Below, piece by piece: positions 53,466 through 62,576 of a DNA stretch of 64,000 nucleotides (the first letter of the stretch is position 1; every line of letters starts with the position of its first letter). The notes under the pieces were generated by a model. That model worked only from the letters and a program-made list of their open reading frames with translations, was not told the origin of the DNA and searched no databases. The position numbers and the translations under genes are program-made. Location of the stretch: assembly GCA_002279935.1 (NCBI GenBank), contig NCCZ01000005.1:124001-188000 (forward strand), given 5' to 3'. Origin of the DNA: Hyphomicrobium sp. 12-62-95 (lineage in GTDB: Bacteria; Pseudomonadota; Alphaproteobacteria; Rhizobiales; Hyphomicrobiaceae).

Positions 53466-54859
53466 CACCCAAAATCCTTCACGGGCGCTCGTTCAAAGGC
53501 GCCGCCGCCTATCTCTTGCACGACGTGAAAGACCGCGCGGCCGCAAGCCGTGTTGCGTGGACGATGACGCGTAATCTGGCCACCCAGAACCCCGAGACCG
53601 CTTGGCGGGTGATGGCCGCGATCGCTATGGACTCCACCCGCCTCAAAAGAGAGGCCGGGATCAAGACCACGGGCCGCAAGCAGACAAACGTCGTCAAACA
53701 TCTCGTGCTTTCGTGGCACCCCGATGAAAAATCGACCCTCACCCGCGAGGATATCGAAGCCGCCATTGACGGGGCACTCGCTGCCATTGGCGCTCAAGAC
53801 AGGCAGGCGCTCGTAATCGCCCATCACGACACCAAGCACCCCCATGTTCATATCCTGATCAACCGCGTTCTCGACAACGGGACGCTGCTGCCCGATTCCT
53901 ACGAATGGAATAATTTACAAGAGTGGGCGCTTGAGTATCAGCGCAGCCGCAAGCAAGACTATTGCCCGCAGCGCGAACTCAATGCGGAGGCGCGCGATCG
54001 CGGCGAGAATACCAAACACCGCAAGGCCCCGCGACGCGTCATCGAGCTGAATGCGGTGATTGCCTCCTGGGCCAACGATAATGCTGGGCGCCGGCAGAGC
54101 CTCGTGGAGAGCCATATTCAGCTAGCACGCACTCTGGCCGCGCGGACTCATAGCCTGAAAGATCGCCACCGCACCCAATGGTCGGCCATGGAAAGCGCAG
54201 AAGCCGGCAGACGTGGAGCTATCCGGCGTGACGCGCGCAAGGCCCAGGCGGAAACCAAAAAAAATATTGTTGAAGCCTTCAAGCCTAAGTGGAAGGCGCT
54301 CAAAATCCTCGAGACCTCCGAGAAGGAGACATTCACCGCCTCTGAGAAATCCGCGCTCGGAAAACTCTCCAATGTTTTCCGCAACCTGGATATCGGCCGT
54401 TCGGCGATAGACGGGCCACGGCGGCCTGTGCTCACCCAGCTTTGGAACGGTCTTAGGTCATCCGCAGAGCGCCAGGCCATGTTTGAGGAGCAGCAGAGCA
54501 AGCGGCGCCGGGAGCTCGAACTCTCGACCAAGAAATCCATTCGCGCCGCACTGGCCCCGATCGTTGCCAAAGCCCGTGAGGCCCTAGAGCACGCGGCACA
54601 CGCCTATGACAAAGCCCGTAACGACCTGGCCTTGGTCCAAAACGGTGAGCGTGCCCGCACGCGCGCCGAATGGAATGGCTTGATCAACAAGCGAGAGCAG
54701 GATTTTGCCGCGCTCGCCGCCTCCTTGGCGCGCACCAAAGACTTCAACCAGAGCGCCGCTCCCAAAGGATTCCTTGAGCGCATGGAAGATCGAGCCCGCG
54801 ACCTGAGCCAAAATCCCCCCGGCCCCAGCAATGACAACGAGCGCGAGCGGGACGACTAA
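53462..54859 (+). CDS. mobA: MOBP-type relaxase
   Basis: 465 residues. The metal-binding motif III is HHDTKHPHVHILINRV (121-136, HxDxxHxHxH type). The likely nicking tyrosine is Tyr17 in FKGAAAYLLHD, and motif II is in HLVLSWHPDE. The C-terminal 250 residues are Arg/Lys/Glu-rich helices (KRRRELELSTKKSIRAALAPIV). It cuts oriT and leads the strand into the transfer channel; the VirD4 protein at 47391 is the likely partner. Confidence 0.9.
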   Translation: MTPKILHGRSFKGAAAYLLHDVKDRAAASRVAWTMTRNLATQNPETAWRVMAAIAMDSTRLKREAGIKTTGRKQTNVVKHLVLSWHPDEKSTLTREDIEAAIDGALAAIGAQDRQALVIAHHDTKHPHVHILINRVLDNGTLLPDSYEWNNLQEWALEYQRSRKQDYCPQRELNAEARDRGENTKHRKAPRRVIELNAVIASWANDNAGRRQSLVESHIQLARTLAARTHSLKDRHRTQWSAMESAEAGRRGAIRRDARKAQAETKKNIVEAFKPKWKALKILETSEKETFTASEKSALGKLSNVFRNLDIGRSAIDGPRRPVLTQLWNGLRSSAERQAMFEEQQSKRRRELELSTKKSIRAALAPIVAKAREALEHAAHAYDKARNDLALVQNGERARTRAEWNGLINKREQDFAALAASLARTKDFNQSAAPKGFLERMEDRARDLSQNPPGPSNDNERERDD

Positions 54860-54983
54860 GCGCTCGATCGATCCTCCGGCCGCACTCAGAATCTTACCCG
54901 GCGGGGAACACTCTTACCCTTCGCGCCGGCGACGATTTCCGGCCCAATCCACCTCAGAGACGCGGCGTATAGCTTATTGATAT

Positions 54984-55007
54984 GCTTGACTAATCCATCG
55001 GTCAAGC
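54984..55007. promoter_or_regulatory. Inverted repeat upstream of the sigma-factor gene
   Basis: GCTTGAC and GTCAAGC, 10 bp apart, 68 bp before the start. A likely operator for the sigma-factor gene; the regulator is unknown. Confidence 0.4.
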
Positions 55008-55074
55008 CGATCCGGCTGCGCCCGTCCCAAGCTATCGGCGAATCTCAAAACTCGCCGGGATTGGAGCCAAAGCC

Positions 55075-55899
55075 ATGACCTACAAGACCTCCCCCCTCCT
55101 CCTCGCCGCGAAAGACACTCCCGTGCTCTCGGAAGAGAGGGAACGCGCCCTCTTTGCTGCCTACCGCACCAAGGGAGATCAGCGCGCTCGCAACAGCATC
55201 GCCATCGCCCATCTTCGGCTGGTGATCGGTGAAGCCGGTCGTTTCGCCCGCTATCGTATGGCGGCGGAGGAGCTGATCACCGAAGGCAACATCGCGGTCA
55301 TGCAAGCCATCGAGTCCTTCGATCCTGAGCGCGGCGTGCGCTTTTGCGCTTACGCTCGCCACTGGGTTCGCTCGGCCATCATGGCTTATGTCATCAAGAA
55401 CCGCAGCCTGGTCACGATCTCAGGTACCAAGGCCAACAAGCGTCTGTTCTTCCAGCTTGAGCGCACCCGGGCTGCCCTCGCCGCGGCCCATAACGGCCGC
55501 TTGCCTGAGAATGCCAATGCCTTAATCGCCAGCACTCTGGGTGTCACAGAAACCTCTGTCGAAAACATGAGCGCGCGTCTCGGCGGTGACCAGTCCGTTG
55601 ACGTCGCGGCCGGCCCCGACGATGAAACCTCAAAAATCGAGACCATTCCCTCCAACGACGATGACCCCGAAGCTACGCTCATGAAACAGCAGGTTCTCGC
55701 AATGGCCGTAACCGGACTGAGCATGCTCTCTGACCGTGAGCGTCACGTCATCCTGGCCCGTGTTTACACCGACGCCGAAGAAATCCCCGAGCTCTCGGAT
55801 CTCGCTACGATCTTCGGAGTCACGCCGCAGCGTGTCCATCAGATCGAGAAAGCGGCTCTGCGCAAAATCCGTGAGGCCGTCTTGTCGAAAACGGTGTGA
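55075..55899 (+). CDS. RpoH-type sigma factor on a mobile element
   Basis: 274 residues. Region 2 is NSIAIAHLRLVIGEAGRF...EELITEGNIAVMQAIESFDPERGVRFCAYARHWVRSAI; the RpoH-box-like segment is NKRLFFQLERTR; region 4 is LSDRERHVILARVY...LATIFGVTPQRVHQIEKAALRKIRE. These mark a sigma-32 family member. Alphaproteobacteria often carry several rpoH genes, but here it lies on a mobilisable element just after mobA. It could direct RNA polymerase to element genes or to host heat-shock promoters. Region 1.1 is absent, as expected. Confidence 0.88.
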   Translation: MTYKTSPLLLAAKDTPVLSEERERALFAAYRTKGDQRARNSIAIAHLRLVIGEAGRFARYRMAAEELITEGNIAVMQAIESFDPERGVRFCAYARHWVRSAIMAYVIKNRSLVTISGTKANKRLFFQLERTRAALAAAHNGRLPENANALIASTLGVTETSVENMSARLGGDQSVDVAAGPDDETSKIETIPSNDDDPEATLMKQQVLAMAVTGLSMLSDRERHVILARVYTDAEEIPELSDLATIFGVTPQRVHQIEKAALRKIREAVLSKTV

Positions 55900-55902
55900 T
55901 GA

Positions 55903-56295
55903 TCAGTGAAACCCAGCAAATGAATCGCTGACCGACCTTTGGAAGCTTCCAGGAACTGGCGCCTTATTCAGCGCACCACGCGGGCGGCCTACGGGCCCCC
56001 GCTTTTCTACATCAAGCTCGCATTGCTGCGCATACCGGTCCACCATCTGGATCACATGCTTGCGCAGCTCGACCGGTACCACCACCAAATCGCATTCGAT
56101 AGCCTTGCCCATATCCAGTGCAAGACCGAGTGTAACGCCGGCGCGCCCCGACTCGATGCGCGAGATCTGCGCCTGCGCTGATCCTGTCTCCCGGCATAGT
56201 TCTTGTTGGGACTTTCCCCGTATCACGCGCCATCGCATCATCGATGACATAAGCTGGACACGCTCCTTGAGTGCTCTGGTTCTGGTTTCTATCAT
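55903..56295 (-). CDS. XRE-family regulator
   Basis: 130 residues, GGGGGA upstream. MRWRVIRGKSQQELCRETGSAQAQISRIESGRAGVTLGLALDMGKAIECDLVVVP is a helix-turn-helix. The C-terminus has GPVGRPRGALNKAPVPG, an AT-hook-like patch. It converges with the sigma-factor gene, 3 bp apart, and may control the element. Confidence 0.8.
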   Translation of the reverse strand: MIETRTRALKERVQLMSSMMRWRVIRGKSQQELCRETGSAQAQISRIESGRAGVTLGLALDMGKAIECDLVVVPVELRKHVIQMVDRYAQQCELDVEKRGPVGRPRGALNKAPVPGSFQRSVSDSFAGFH

Positions 56296-56641
56296 TTGTT
56301 ATTTCCCCCACTTATAGTTGTATCTTATTCCAGAATATCACAACAAAGAATCCGGGCGCAAATTAATATTCTGATTCAATAAGTTAAATGATATAATGGC
56401 TTGGGAAGGACATACGCCAAAAACGGCGCAACGACTCGCGCGCGCAATACATCCCATGGCTTATTACTGACCCAACATTATGACGAAATATTTTTAGAAA
56501 TCCAAACATCAAAAGGTGCGAGATGGGGGCCAACGCTGCTGCCGCATGCGATATGTTATATATTTATATTGAAAACAGAGAAAAGATTATGTCATAAACG
56601 GGAGAATTATAAAAATTACAGTTGAGTAAAGGATAATAATA

Positions 56642-56953
56642 ATGACAAAACGATTGATTGCCGCAAGCCTTGCCGCCGCTTTTTCCTTTGGAACAGCTTT
56701 CGGACTCGCTCTTTCCAGCACCATCTCCCAAAATCACACGTCTGCCTCAGCCCCTTCCAGCTCGGACAATCAACAGGGGCGTAAGTCACATGATGATGCG
56801 CTTGTGTGCGCGGAGGGCCAAGACGGACAAGCGCTCTGCTGGCCAAAACCGAACGCCCCTGGCAATGGCTCAGACAAGACCTGCGTAGAGAAAAACGGCA
56901 CAACCCTGTGCTATTCGAAGCCTCAGGAAAACAAGCATGGGCTAGACCTTTAG
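56642..56953 (+). CDS. Small exported Cys-containing protein
   Basis: 103 residues with a clear signal peptide (KRLIAASLAAAFSFGTAFGLALS). The mature part has a Ser-rich linker and two similar short units, ALVCAEGQDGQALCWPKP and KTCVEKNGTTLCYSKP, each CxxxxGxxxCxxxP-like, so two disulfide hairpins are likely. AAAGGATAATAATA precedes the ATG. Role unknown. Confidence 0.65.
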   Translation: MTKRLIAASLAAAFSFGTAFGLALSSTISQNHTSASAPSSSDNQQGRKSHDDALVCAEGQDGQALCWPKPNAPGNGSDKTCVEKNGTTLCYSKPQENKHGLDL

Positions 56954-56994
56954 GAACAGAAGTTGGGCTTCAACGATGCGATTCAGTAAGAGCA

Positions 56995-57471
56995 TTATTC
57001 GCTCAAAGACAAAGCACGCTTGCAAAGATCTCTCGCTTGAATCAATAAACACTTGTCTTTCGGCTCTAGCCGCCAGCTAGAGCCGAGCCAAGCATCCATG
57101 CGTTCGGGCGCAATTCCGCTTTTGATCTTGGCCTCTGCAAACGCCCTCCGACAATCATAAAATACGAGGGTAAAATGGCGAAGCGCCTCCCACAAGATTG
57201 CTGTTGAGAGCCTATCGGCGTCCGCCGCGTCCATGGGCTTTCGGCGAAACTTCTTGTCAAAGCAAACGGGCCCGCCTGCTACTTGTTCAACCCATCCGCA
57301 GGTCACCAGCAGCGAGCGCTCGGGCACGGCACCTTTACCTAGAAGGCCGCAGTCGACCCTCCGAGACACCCTTTTTCCGTCTCTGTCGTCGGTAATGGTA
57401 ACGATGGGCTCCGCGTGAGCGGCGCCGATGCCGAAGCATAAAACAGCGATAGCGCTTATTTGCTTGATCAT
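56995..57471 (-). CDS. Exported Cys-containing protein
   Basis: 158 residues with a signal peptide (ISAIAVLCFGIGAAHA, cleavage after AHA). Five Cys in the mature part (RRVDCGLL, LLVTCGWVE, GPVCFDK, FYDCRRAF, KCLLIQARDLC), suggesting disulfides in the periplasm. The region upstream is AT-rich. No family recognised. Confidence 0.6.
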   Translation of the reverse strand: MIKQISAIAVLCFGIGAAHAEPIVTITDDRDGKRVSRRVDCGLLGKGAVPERSLLVTCGWVEQVAGGPVCFDKKFRRKPMDAADADRLSTAILWEALRHFTLVFYDCRRAFAEAKIKSGIAPERMDAWLGSSWRLEPKDKCLLIQARDLCKRALSLSE

Positions 57472-57575
57472 CGCTCCCCCCTGATTTGACTAAGTATATT
57501 TTTGATATTGATAATTATTATCAATTGTTATCTACTCGCACCGCAAGTTACTAATTAATACAAAAGGAGTTGATT

Positions 57576-57854
57576 TTGATTTATTCTCGAAGCCACCTAT
57601 TGATGAGTGCTTTCTTTATTGCCGCCTCCTCAATCAGCATTATAAATAGCGCACAAACTGCCATGGCAAAACACCCAACCACCGACCCTGATATGTGCCT
57701 CATTCGCTTGCAATCGATTCTCGATGCCCCAATCGCAACCGACGAGCAAACCTGCTCCAGGATCATGATCGAATTAATGCGAGCCGAGGAGTGCACCAAC
57801 GATCTACCCGGAAGTGAACCTATGTTGCCGCCTATCTCCCTTGATGATCTCTGA
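57576..57854 (+). CDS. Small exported protein, TTG start
   Basis: 92 residues if translation starts at TTG 57576, six bases after AAAGGAG; the TTG at 57570 overlaps that site. A signal peptide (LLMSAFFIAASSISIINSAQTAMA) precedes a mature domain with three Cys (PDMCLIRL, EQTCSRIM, AEECTNDL). Unknown. The 278-bp gap after it (57855-58132) is AT-rich towards the next gene and has no other frame. Confidence 0.55.
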   Translation: MIYSRSHLLMSAFFIAASSISIINSAQTAMAKHPTTDPDMCLIRLQSILDAPIATDEQTCSRIMIELMRAEECTNDLPGSEPMLPPISLDDL

Positions 57855-58132
57855 GAGCGCGCATTGCGTCAATACCTCGTGCCAACGACGAACTTAGCAA
57901 GCCGCACAAGGCATGATGCCGTTCTTCAGCACCTAGTATAACTGATCGGGGAGACTCTTTGCTGGCCAGAGGAGGCCGGACTTAAGGGCGGAACGACCAG
58001 GACCTGCGGAGAATAAGACGGCTCAGCTCGGCAATAGCCACGCCACTATGGCTATATAATATTCGCATTTTATTGCATTATAATTTTATATTATGTATAA
58101 AGAGTTATATTTAATATATAGAGGAGTATGTT

Positions 58133-58720
58133 TTGTCGCACACGACTGATTTAAGATGCCGCATCTTGTTGAACTTTGAATTCGATGATCCGCGCTGCAC
58201 ATTTGAATACATAAAGCTCTCACCTCAAGGAGATCAGCTCTCTACGATCGATGTCGGAGATATCGCCTTTATCCGGCCCATGACACATGAAGAGGCAGGG
58301 ATGGCCACGGACGATCCTCACGCCGTCATTGCGGAAGGCAATTACGACCGACGCCAGGACCCAGACCTGATCTTTACGAATACACCCCTCTCTGAATTTT
58401 TGAGCCAGATTCCGCCGTTGTTTGACGTCGGAGGGCGGTTCGTACCGGCGGCGGTGGTGAGGAACATCACGACCAATACTGAAAAACATTTCATGCGCGA
58501 CGGGAAACTGCACCGCTATCAGTCCGTCATCGACATCCTCTCCGACGAATTAGGGCTGGCACTGTATTCGGAAGTGCCAGCCGAGGAGCTTCTGCGCCGC
58601 TACCAAGTGGCCGTAAATGAGTTCGCACAAAGAGGGTTTGCTCAGGAGGACATGCCAGAATCCGCAGCCCAACAGACTCAAAACTCCGGCTTTTATGGCG
58701 TACCGGAGATCGAGCTATGA
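58133..58720 (+). CDS. Hypothetical protein, TTG start
   Basis: 195 residues; TTG 58133 with GAGGAG seven bases upstream. Acidic, mixed alpha/beta (RILLNFEFDDPRCTFEYIKLSPQGDQ; FDVGGRFVPAAVVRNITTN). No signal peptide, no recognised family. Its stop overlaps the next start as ATGA, so the two are a unit. Confidence 0.55.
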   Translation: MSHTTDLRCRILLNFEFDDPRCTFEYIKLSPQGDQLSTIDVGDIAFIRPMTHEEAGMATDDPHAVIAEGNYDRRQDPDLIFTNTPLSEFLSQIPPLFDVGGRFVPAAVVRNITTNTEKHFMRDGKLHRYQSVIDILSDELGLALYSEVPAEELLRRYQVAVNEFAQRGFAQEDMPESAAQQTQNSGFYGVPEIEL

Positions 58721-59025
58721 CGGCCTCTCAAACAACCATCCGCCGTGCAGGCTTGGCCGGAGTGAGCGGTGCAATTGCTGTGACTAGCATTGCGGTACTT
58801 TTTCAAGGATCATCAGCGAGGGATGACTGGTCGGAGATATTGACGCCCGGCGCCTTGGCCTCCGAAGTAACGCAGCCGAATTTGCAAGCCTTCTGTCAAT
58901 GGTATCGACAGCTTCCCGAACTCGCTCGGGTTAACTTACAAGCCGACGCAGAGCTCTCCGGGATGCCAACAGGCGCCCATGCGCTTGATTATTACATCTC
59001 CACCGGGCGATATGAGCCCAAGTGA
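58717..59025 (+). CDS. Small membrane-anchored or exported protein
   Basis: 102 residues, ATGA overlap with the gene before. An uncleaved-looking hydrophobic segment (GLAGVSGAIAVTSIAVLFQGSSA) and a soluble C-terminus with one Cys. Its partner at 58133 is cytoplasmic, so a membrane-bound pair is possible. Confidence 0.55.
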   Translation: MTASQTTIRRAGLAGVSGAIAVTSIAVLFQGSSARDDWSEILTPGALASEVTQPNLQAFCQWYRQLPELARVNLQADAELSGMPTGAHALDYYISTGRYEPK

Positions 59026-59146
59026 CGTGATCAAGGGCTCGCGCTCGCTCCGAACCTCGGCGTGGCAAACTGGAGCTTCCGTCTCGTCCTACATAGGATC
59101 TTGTATCTTGATGCGATGATCTAGATCGCGTCATATCTCCAGACGG

Positions 59147-59422
59147 ATGTCGACGCAATTTGTGTCTCGGAAAGCCGCGCTCATGTCGGATGAGGTAGCA
59201 AGCGCCGAAACCGGTTGGCAGCAGGCCAAGTCCACCTATGGCGAAGACCATCCGGAGACACGCAATCTTCGCGGCATTCTCGATGCCGCCAAGCAGCGTC
59301 AAGCCAACGCAGAATACCTGGACTCACTCCAGCGCCAGGAGGAACAAAGTATCGCATACGCCAATTCCACGCCAAATGGGTTGGGCATTTCCTGCACCTT
59401 CCGTTCAACGTGCTTCACATAA
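59147..59422 (+). CDS. Possible small helical protein
   Basis: 91 residues: MSDEVASAETGWQQAKSTYGEDHPETRNLRGILDAAKQRQANAEYLDSLQRQEEQSI is a plausible coiled coil, but the ends look random and no good ribosome binding site is present. It may be a remnant. Confidence 0.3.
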   Translation: MSTQFVSRKAALMSDEVASAETGWQQAKSTYGEDHPETRNLRGILDAAKQRQANAEYLDSLQRQEEQSIAYANSTPNGLGISCTFRSTCFT

Positions 59423-59741
59423 ATAATTAAAAGCGAGCACCATATGCTGAGGGCAATTACCGATCGAAAATATTTCAATAGTCATTACCGTTGTCCTGCA
59501 ACAATTTTATTAAACATTCCACTCAATCAGGGCTTTATAAAAAATTTGATGCACGTTCAAATTGCAACCGTCTAGATACTAAAATCTGGCAGAAATGCGT
59601 GCGCGCACTTGTGCACGTGGCTTTCGCCGCCTATTTAAATACGAATAAAGGGATAATTATCTGTGGATAACGTTTAATCGGCCCATTCGGCCTATAATGT
59701 ATGATTGAATTTGGCTGATTGAGTTATCAGCGCATTCCGCA
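59423..59741. other. AT-rich gap, no gene seen
   Basis: 319 bp with AT-rich tracts and no open frame of note between the possible helical protein and the ankyrin gene end. No convincing terminator or repeat found. Confidence 0.6.
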
Positions 59742-60170
59742 CTATTCCGTGAACGGCACTCGGCCTTCCGGATACATGGCGTCATACAGGAGCCGCATGG
59801 CCTCGCGGTCCCGTCTAACCTCAGCGTGATCGATCGCCAGCATGCCCTTATTGTCCCTGATCCAGGGATCGGCCTCTGGTTGGCCAAGTGGTGCGGCCAT
59901 CTGCGACTTCAATTCATCAAAGGGCGAGAGCCCGGCAACGGCTCTAGGCCGCATCCTTTGCAGCGCCTCTTTGAGAAACCGGTTACTCCCGTTCAATGCC
60001 GCTGTGTGCAGCGGTGTAAATCCGCTCCCGGGCCGCTTCTCATTGAGGGAGCGTCCACTGGCCAGCGCAGATTTCATGAGCTCAACATCATCAAGACGCG
60101 CCGCCTCATAGAGCGGGTTGCCGACCAGCGCACGGATGCGCCGTTCAATCTCTGCTTTACTTAGCCCCAT
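59742..60170 (-). CDS. Ankyrin-repeat protein
   Basis: 142 residues. NPLYEAARLDDVELMKSALASGRSLNEKRPGSGFTPLHTAALNGSNRFLKEAL shows one full and one partial ankyrin repeat (TPLHTAA signature), with another partial helix pair near the end (DPWIRDNKGMLAIDHAEVRRDREAMRLLY). Protein-binding role. It overlaps the upstream gene end by 10 bp, so the pair may be co-translated. Confidence 0.75.
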   Translation of the reverse strand: MGLSKAEIERRIRALVGNPLYEAARLDDVELMKSALASGRSLNEKRPGSGFTPLHTAALNGSNRFLKEALQRMRPRAVAGLSPFDELKSQMAAPLGQPEADPWIRDNKGMLAIDHAEVRRDREAMRLLYDAMYPEGRVPFTE

Positions 60171-61279
60171 GGCCGGTACCTGAAAAACCGTCCGATCTCA
60201 CCATCCGGGAAATAGCGCCTTGGATCGATCCGCCTGACCGCAACCTTGACGCTCTCCGTATCCTCTGCGGATGCCTCAAGCCCAAAGACTGCCCTGAGGA
60301 GCTGCGCCTCTTCTCCGCCACCCAGCGACAGTACCAAGGACTTGTCGCTAAAGGTGGCCAGTGTCCCAAGTGTTGTGCCCTCTGAGAGAACCCTGACACC
60401 ATCATCGCCCGCTGTTGCTCCGCTCTGCCGCGTAAGGACCAACTTGCCCATGAAGCCCACGTCCTCCAGCATCATGGCCTCTCCGAACACTGTTTCGGAC
60501 AACAGGAACCCAGAGAAGACCGGAACGAGAAGGTGAGGCGGGCCCTCTTCTCGCTGGCGAACCAGCAGGATTTCGACCGGGGTTATATGGCTCACATAAT
60601 CCCGGAACAGGAGAAGGCACTTGCCAGTCTGGCCGGGGGGTAGCGGTAGGAGTGCGGCCTCAAGCTCAAAGCATCCGTGCGAGACCAGCCGCTCAATGCG
60701 CTCCATATTGATGTCGCGCAGGATCTCCGTCGCGCCCGCATAGGGAACGGGCCTGTAGAACAAATGCAAAGCATCCCGGATATAGTTGAGCTGCGCCTGA
60801 TCAAGCTCCCGCTCGATGGCGTCAATCTCACCGGTCACTCGCAGCAAGCGGACGTAGCGCTCAATGTACTGAAACTTGATATCGTTCGGCAGGTGAGACT
60901 TCTGCGGATGATACCACCCCTTGAAATCTTCAAGCGTCACAAGCGGTGAGCGCGGGCGATCCGTGCCGACATCAACCTGCCAGCGATCCCCCTGGGCCTT
61001 CGAGAGCTTTTGATCTTCATTCGCCATCACCTGGTCGCGGACCGTTTGCCAGCCCACGGGCTTGCCGGCTCGCTGCGAGAGCGTCGCGCGGTAGCGCTCC
61101 AAAACATCCATGTAATGCCGCTTGAAGGCTTCGGGGTAATACAGGACCCGCCGCCGTTCTTCGGTTGTGGGAAGACGAACGGGCTGGGCCTTAAACAAGG
61201 CCTGCAGGTCCCGTATTCTGTCCTTCGGTTCCTTGGCCACAGCGCCAGCCCCGCCCAAAAGCGCATTCCCATCACCCAA
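60161..61279 (-). CDS. Hypothetical protein upstream of the ankyrin gene
   Basis: 372 residues. Basic helical N-terminus (RDLQALFKAQPVRLPTTEERRRVLYYPEAFKRHYMDVLERYR) and a beta-rich C-terminal half (KCLLLFRDYVSHITPVEILLVRQREEG, LLVPVFSGFLLSETVFG). No family recognised. An effector with its ankyrin partner is one idea, but nothing in the sequence proves it. Confidence 0.55.
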   Translation of the reverse strand: MGDGNALLGGAGAVAKEPKDRIRDLQALFKAQPVRLPTTEERRRVLYYPEAFKRHYMDVLERYRATLSQRAGKPVGWQTVRDQVMANEDQKLSKAQGDRWQVDVGTDRPRSPLVTLEDFKGWYHPQKSHLPNDIKFQYIERYVRLLRVTGEIDAIERELDQAQLNYIRDALHLFYRPVPYAGATEILRDINMERIERLVSHGCFELEAALLPLPPGQTGKCLLLFRDYVSHITPVEILLVRQREEGPPHLLVPVFSGFLLSETVFGEAMMLEDVGFMGKLVLTRQSGATAGDDGVRVLSEGTTLGTLATFSDKSLVLSLGGGEEAQLLRAVFGLEASAEDTESVKVAVRRIDPRRYFPDGEIGRFFRYRPWG

Positions 61280-61356
61280 AGAGGATTATCAACCGCTCAC
61301 CTCTATCGTCAAGCAAGGCCAGCCGCCATTTGGCAGGCACCGCAATACGATCCGCA

Positions 61357-61893
61357 TTACTCTGGCGACCGCTCTTGGGACGGCCGGCGCTGTCGCTCCA
61401 CTATGGCCCCGACCGAGCGGTCAAGCCGGTCAGCCACCTCATAGATCGACTCCCCCTCCCGCAGCAGCCTGCGCATCATCGCCTCTTCTTTGCGACTCCA
61501 GCGCCGTCCCTCGCGGAGCGGGCGGCCTTTGGCGAGGCTCTCCAAATCAAGCCCCTCCTCCAGCGTTCCGTGCGTGCGTAGCGCCTTCCTATGCTCCGCG
61601 CGCGCCGCGTACCCTTCGAAGGATTGGGCATTGGTAAGCGTGATTCCACGGGAGCGCATGAGGTCGATCCAAAAGACCTCGGCCATCAGCGTTTGGCGGC
61701 GCTCACTGCACTGCTCGAGCACGACAAAAACCGGCTTTAATCCGGCTGCCTGTATCTCCTGGATGACCAATCCAGCAATCGTCTGCCCACCCTCCTCGTG
61801 CTGGTGGCAGCGAAGCTCGAATTCTGAGGTCTGGCCGATGTAGAAAAATTGCTTGGTACGGGGATCGACAATCCCATAAACGGAAAAACCCAT
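61357..61893 (-). CDS. GIY-YIG nuclease-like protein
   Basis: 178 residues from ATG 61893. VYGIVDPRTKQFFYIGQTSEFELRCHQHEEGG is a GIY-YIG module with the Y...IGxT and Arg; the metal-binding Glu is likely in LMAEVFWIDLM. The C-terminus adds a helix-turn-helix-like part (RRWSRKEEAMMRRLLREGESIYEVADRLDRSVGAIVERQRR). It resembles site-specific or homing-type GIY-YIG proteins that pair a nuclease with a DNA-binding tail. Confidence 0.75.
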   Translation of the reverse strand: MGFSVYGIVDPRTKQFFYIGQTSEFELRCHQHEEGGQTIAGLVIQEIQAAGLKPVFVVLEQCSERRQTLMAEVFWIDLMRSRGITLTNAQSFEGYAARAEHRKALRTHGTLEEGLDLESLAKGRPLREGRRWSRKEEAMMRRLLREGESIYEVADRLDRSVGAIVERQRRPSQERSPE

Positions 61894-61987
61894 GCATAAT
61901 AGCATATCACAGAAGAATAAATTGAAGCGCAGTACATACCTTTGTATGCTGCAATTGCATTGAATGTTATGATTAGATCATTATAAA

Positions 61988-62377
61988 ATGAGTGCTACGA
62001 TTAAGGCGATGATGAATACTGCAAATCAAATCGATATTGAAATAGGCCGAAATCTCAAACGCGTGCGCCACGAGCACGGATTATCTCAAACCAATCTCGG
62101 TCACATGATCGGTGTGACATTCCAGCAAGTCCAGAAATACGAGACCGGGGTCAATCGTATTGCCGCCTCTCGCCTTGTAGAAATCGCCCAGGTTCTCAAG
62201 ATTGATGTAAAAGAGATTCTTCCATCCCTCAAGCAGCCTGATGACATGCGCGATCCAAAGATCTCGAAGCAAGCAACACAGCTCATGCAGATGTTTCACT
62301 CGATCCCTGTCCCCGCGCTTCGCAACACCATCTTTAGACTGGTGCAGGAGATTGCCAGCAAAGCCGGATCCGCCTGA
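61988..62377 (+). CDS. XRE-family regulator, SinR/HipB-like
   Basis: 129 residues. IDIEIGRNLKRVRHEHGLSQTNLGHMIGVTFQQVQKYETGVNRIAASRLVEIAQVL is a helix-turn-helix common in Alphaproteobacteria. Divergent from the GIY-YIG gene; the 94-bp gap 61894-61987 is AT-rich and likely holds both promoters. Confidence 0.85.
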   Translation: MSATIKAMMNTANQIDIEIGRNLKRVRHEHGLSQTNLGHMIGVTFQQVQKYETGVNRIAASRLVEIAQVLKIDVKEILPSLKQPDDMRDPKISKQATQLMQMFHSIPVPALRNTIFRLVQEIASKAGSA

Positions 62378-62426
62378 CCCTCCCACCGCACGCTATTGTA
62401 GATCAGCCTGACGAGCTAACGAAGCC

Positions 62427-62576
62427 TCAGCCAATATTGGCTTTCACATCCTTCATCGTCAAAAATAGCTTGTTCTTTGTGTCGCGGAACGGCTCAAACC
62501 CGTAGTGACGATAAAAGGCTGCAGCCTGCTCATCAATCGCCTCGACAATCACCGTCGCCGATGAGCCCTCAATGAA
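62427..62576 (-). pseudogene. C-terminal remnant of a GNAT acetyltransferase (TacT-like)
   Basis: The last 49 residues, FIEGSSATVIVEAIDEQAAAFYRHYGFEPFRDTKNKLFLTM, match the end of GNAT toxins (VxAIDxxAxxFYxxxGF). The acetyl-CoA loop and N-terminal part are absent, and the preceding gene occupies another frame. A leftover of a lost toxin-antitoxin unit. Confidence 0.65.

Noticed and set aside
56401..56625. 74-residue plus-strand frame before the small exported protein
   Set aside because: AT-rich, random-looking product; the region reads better as promoter.
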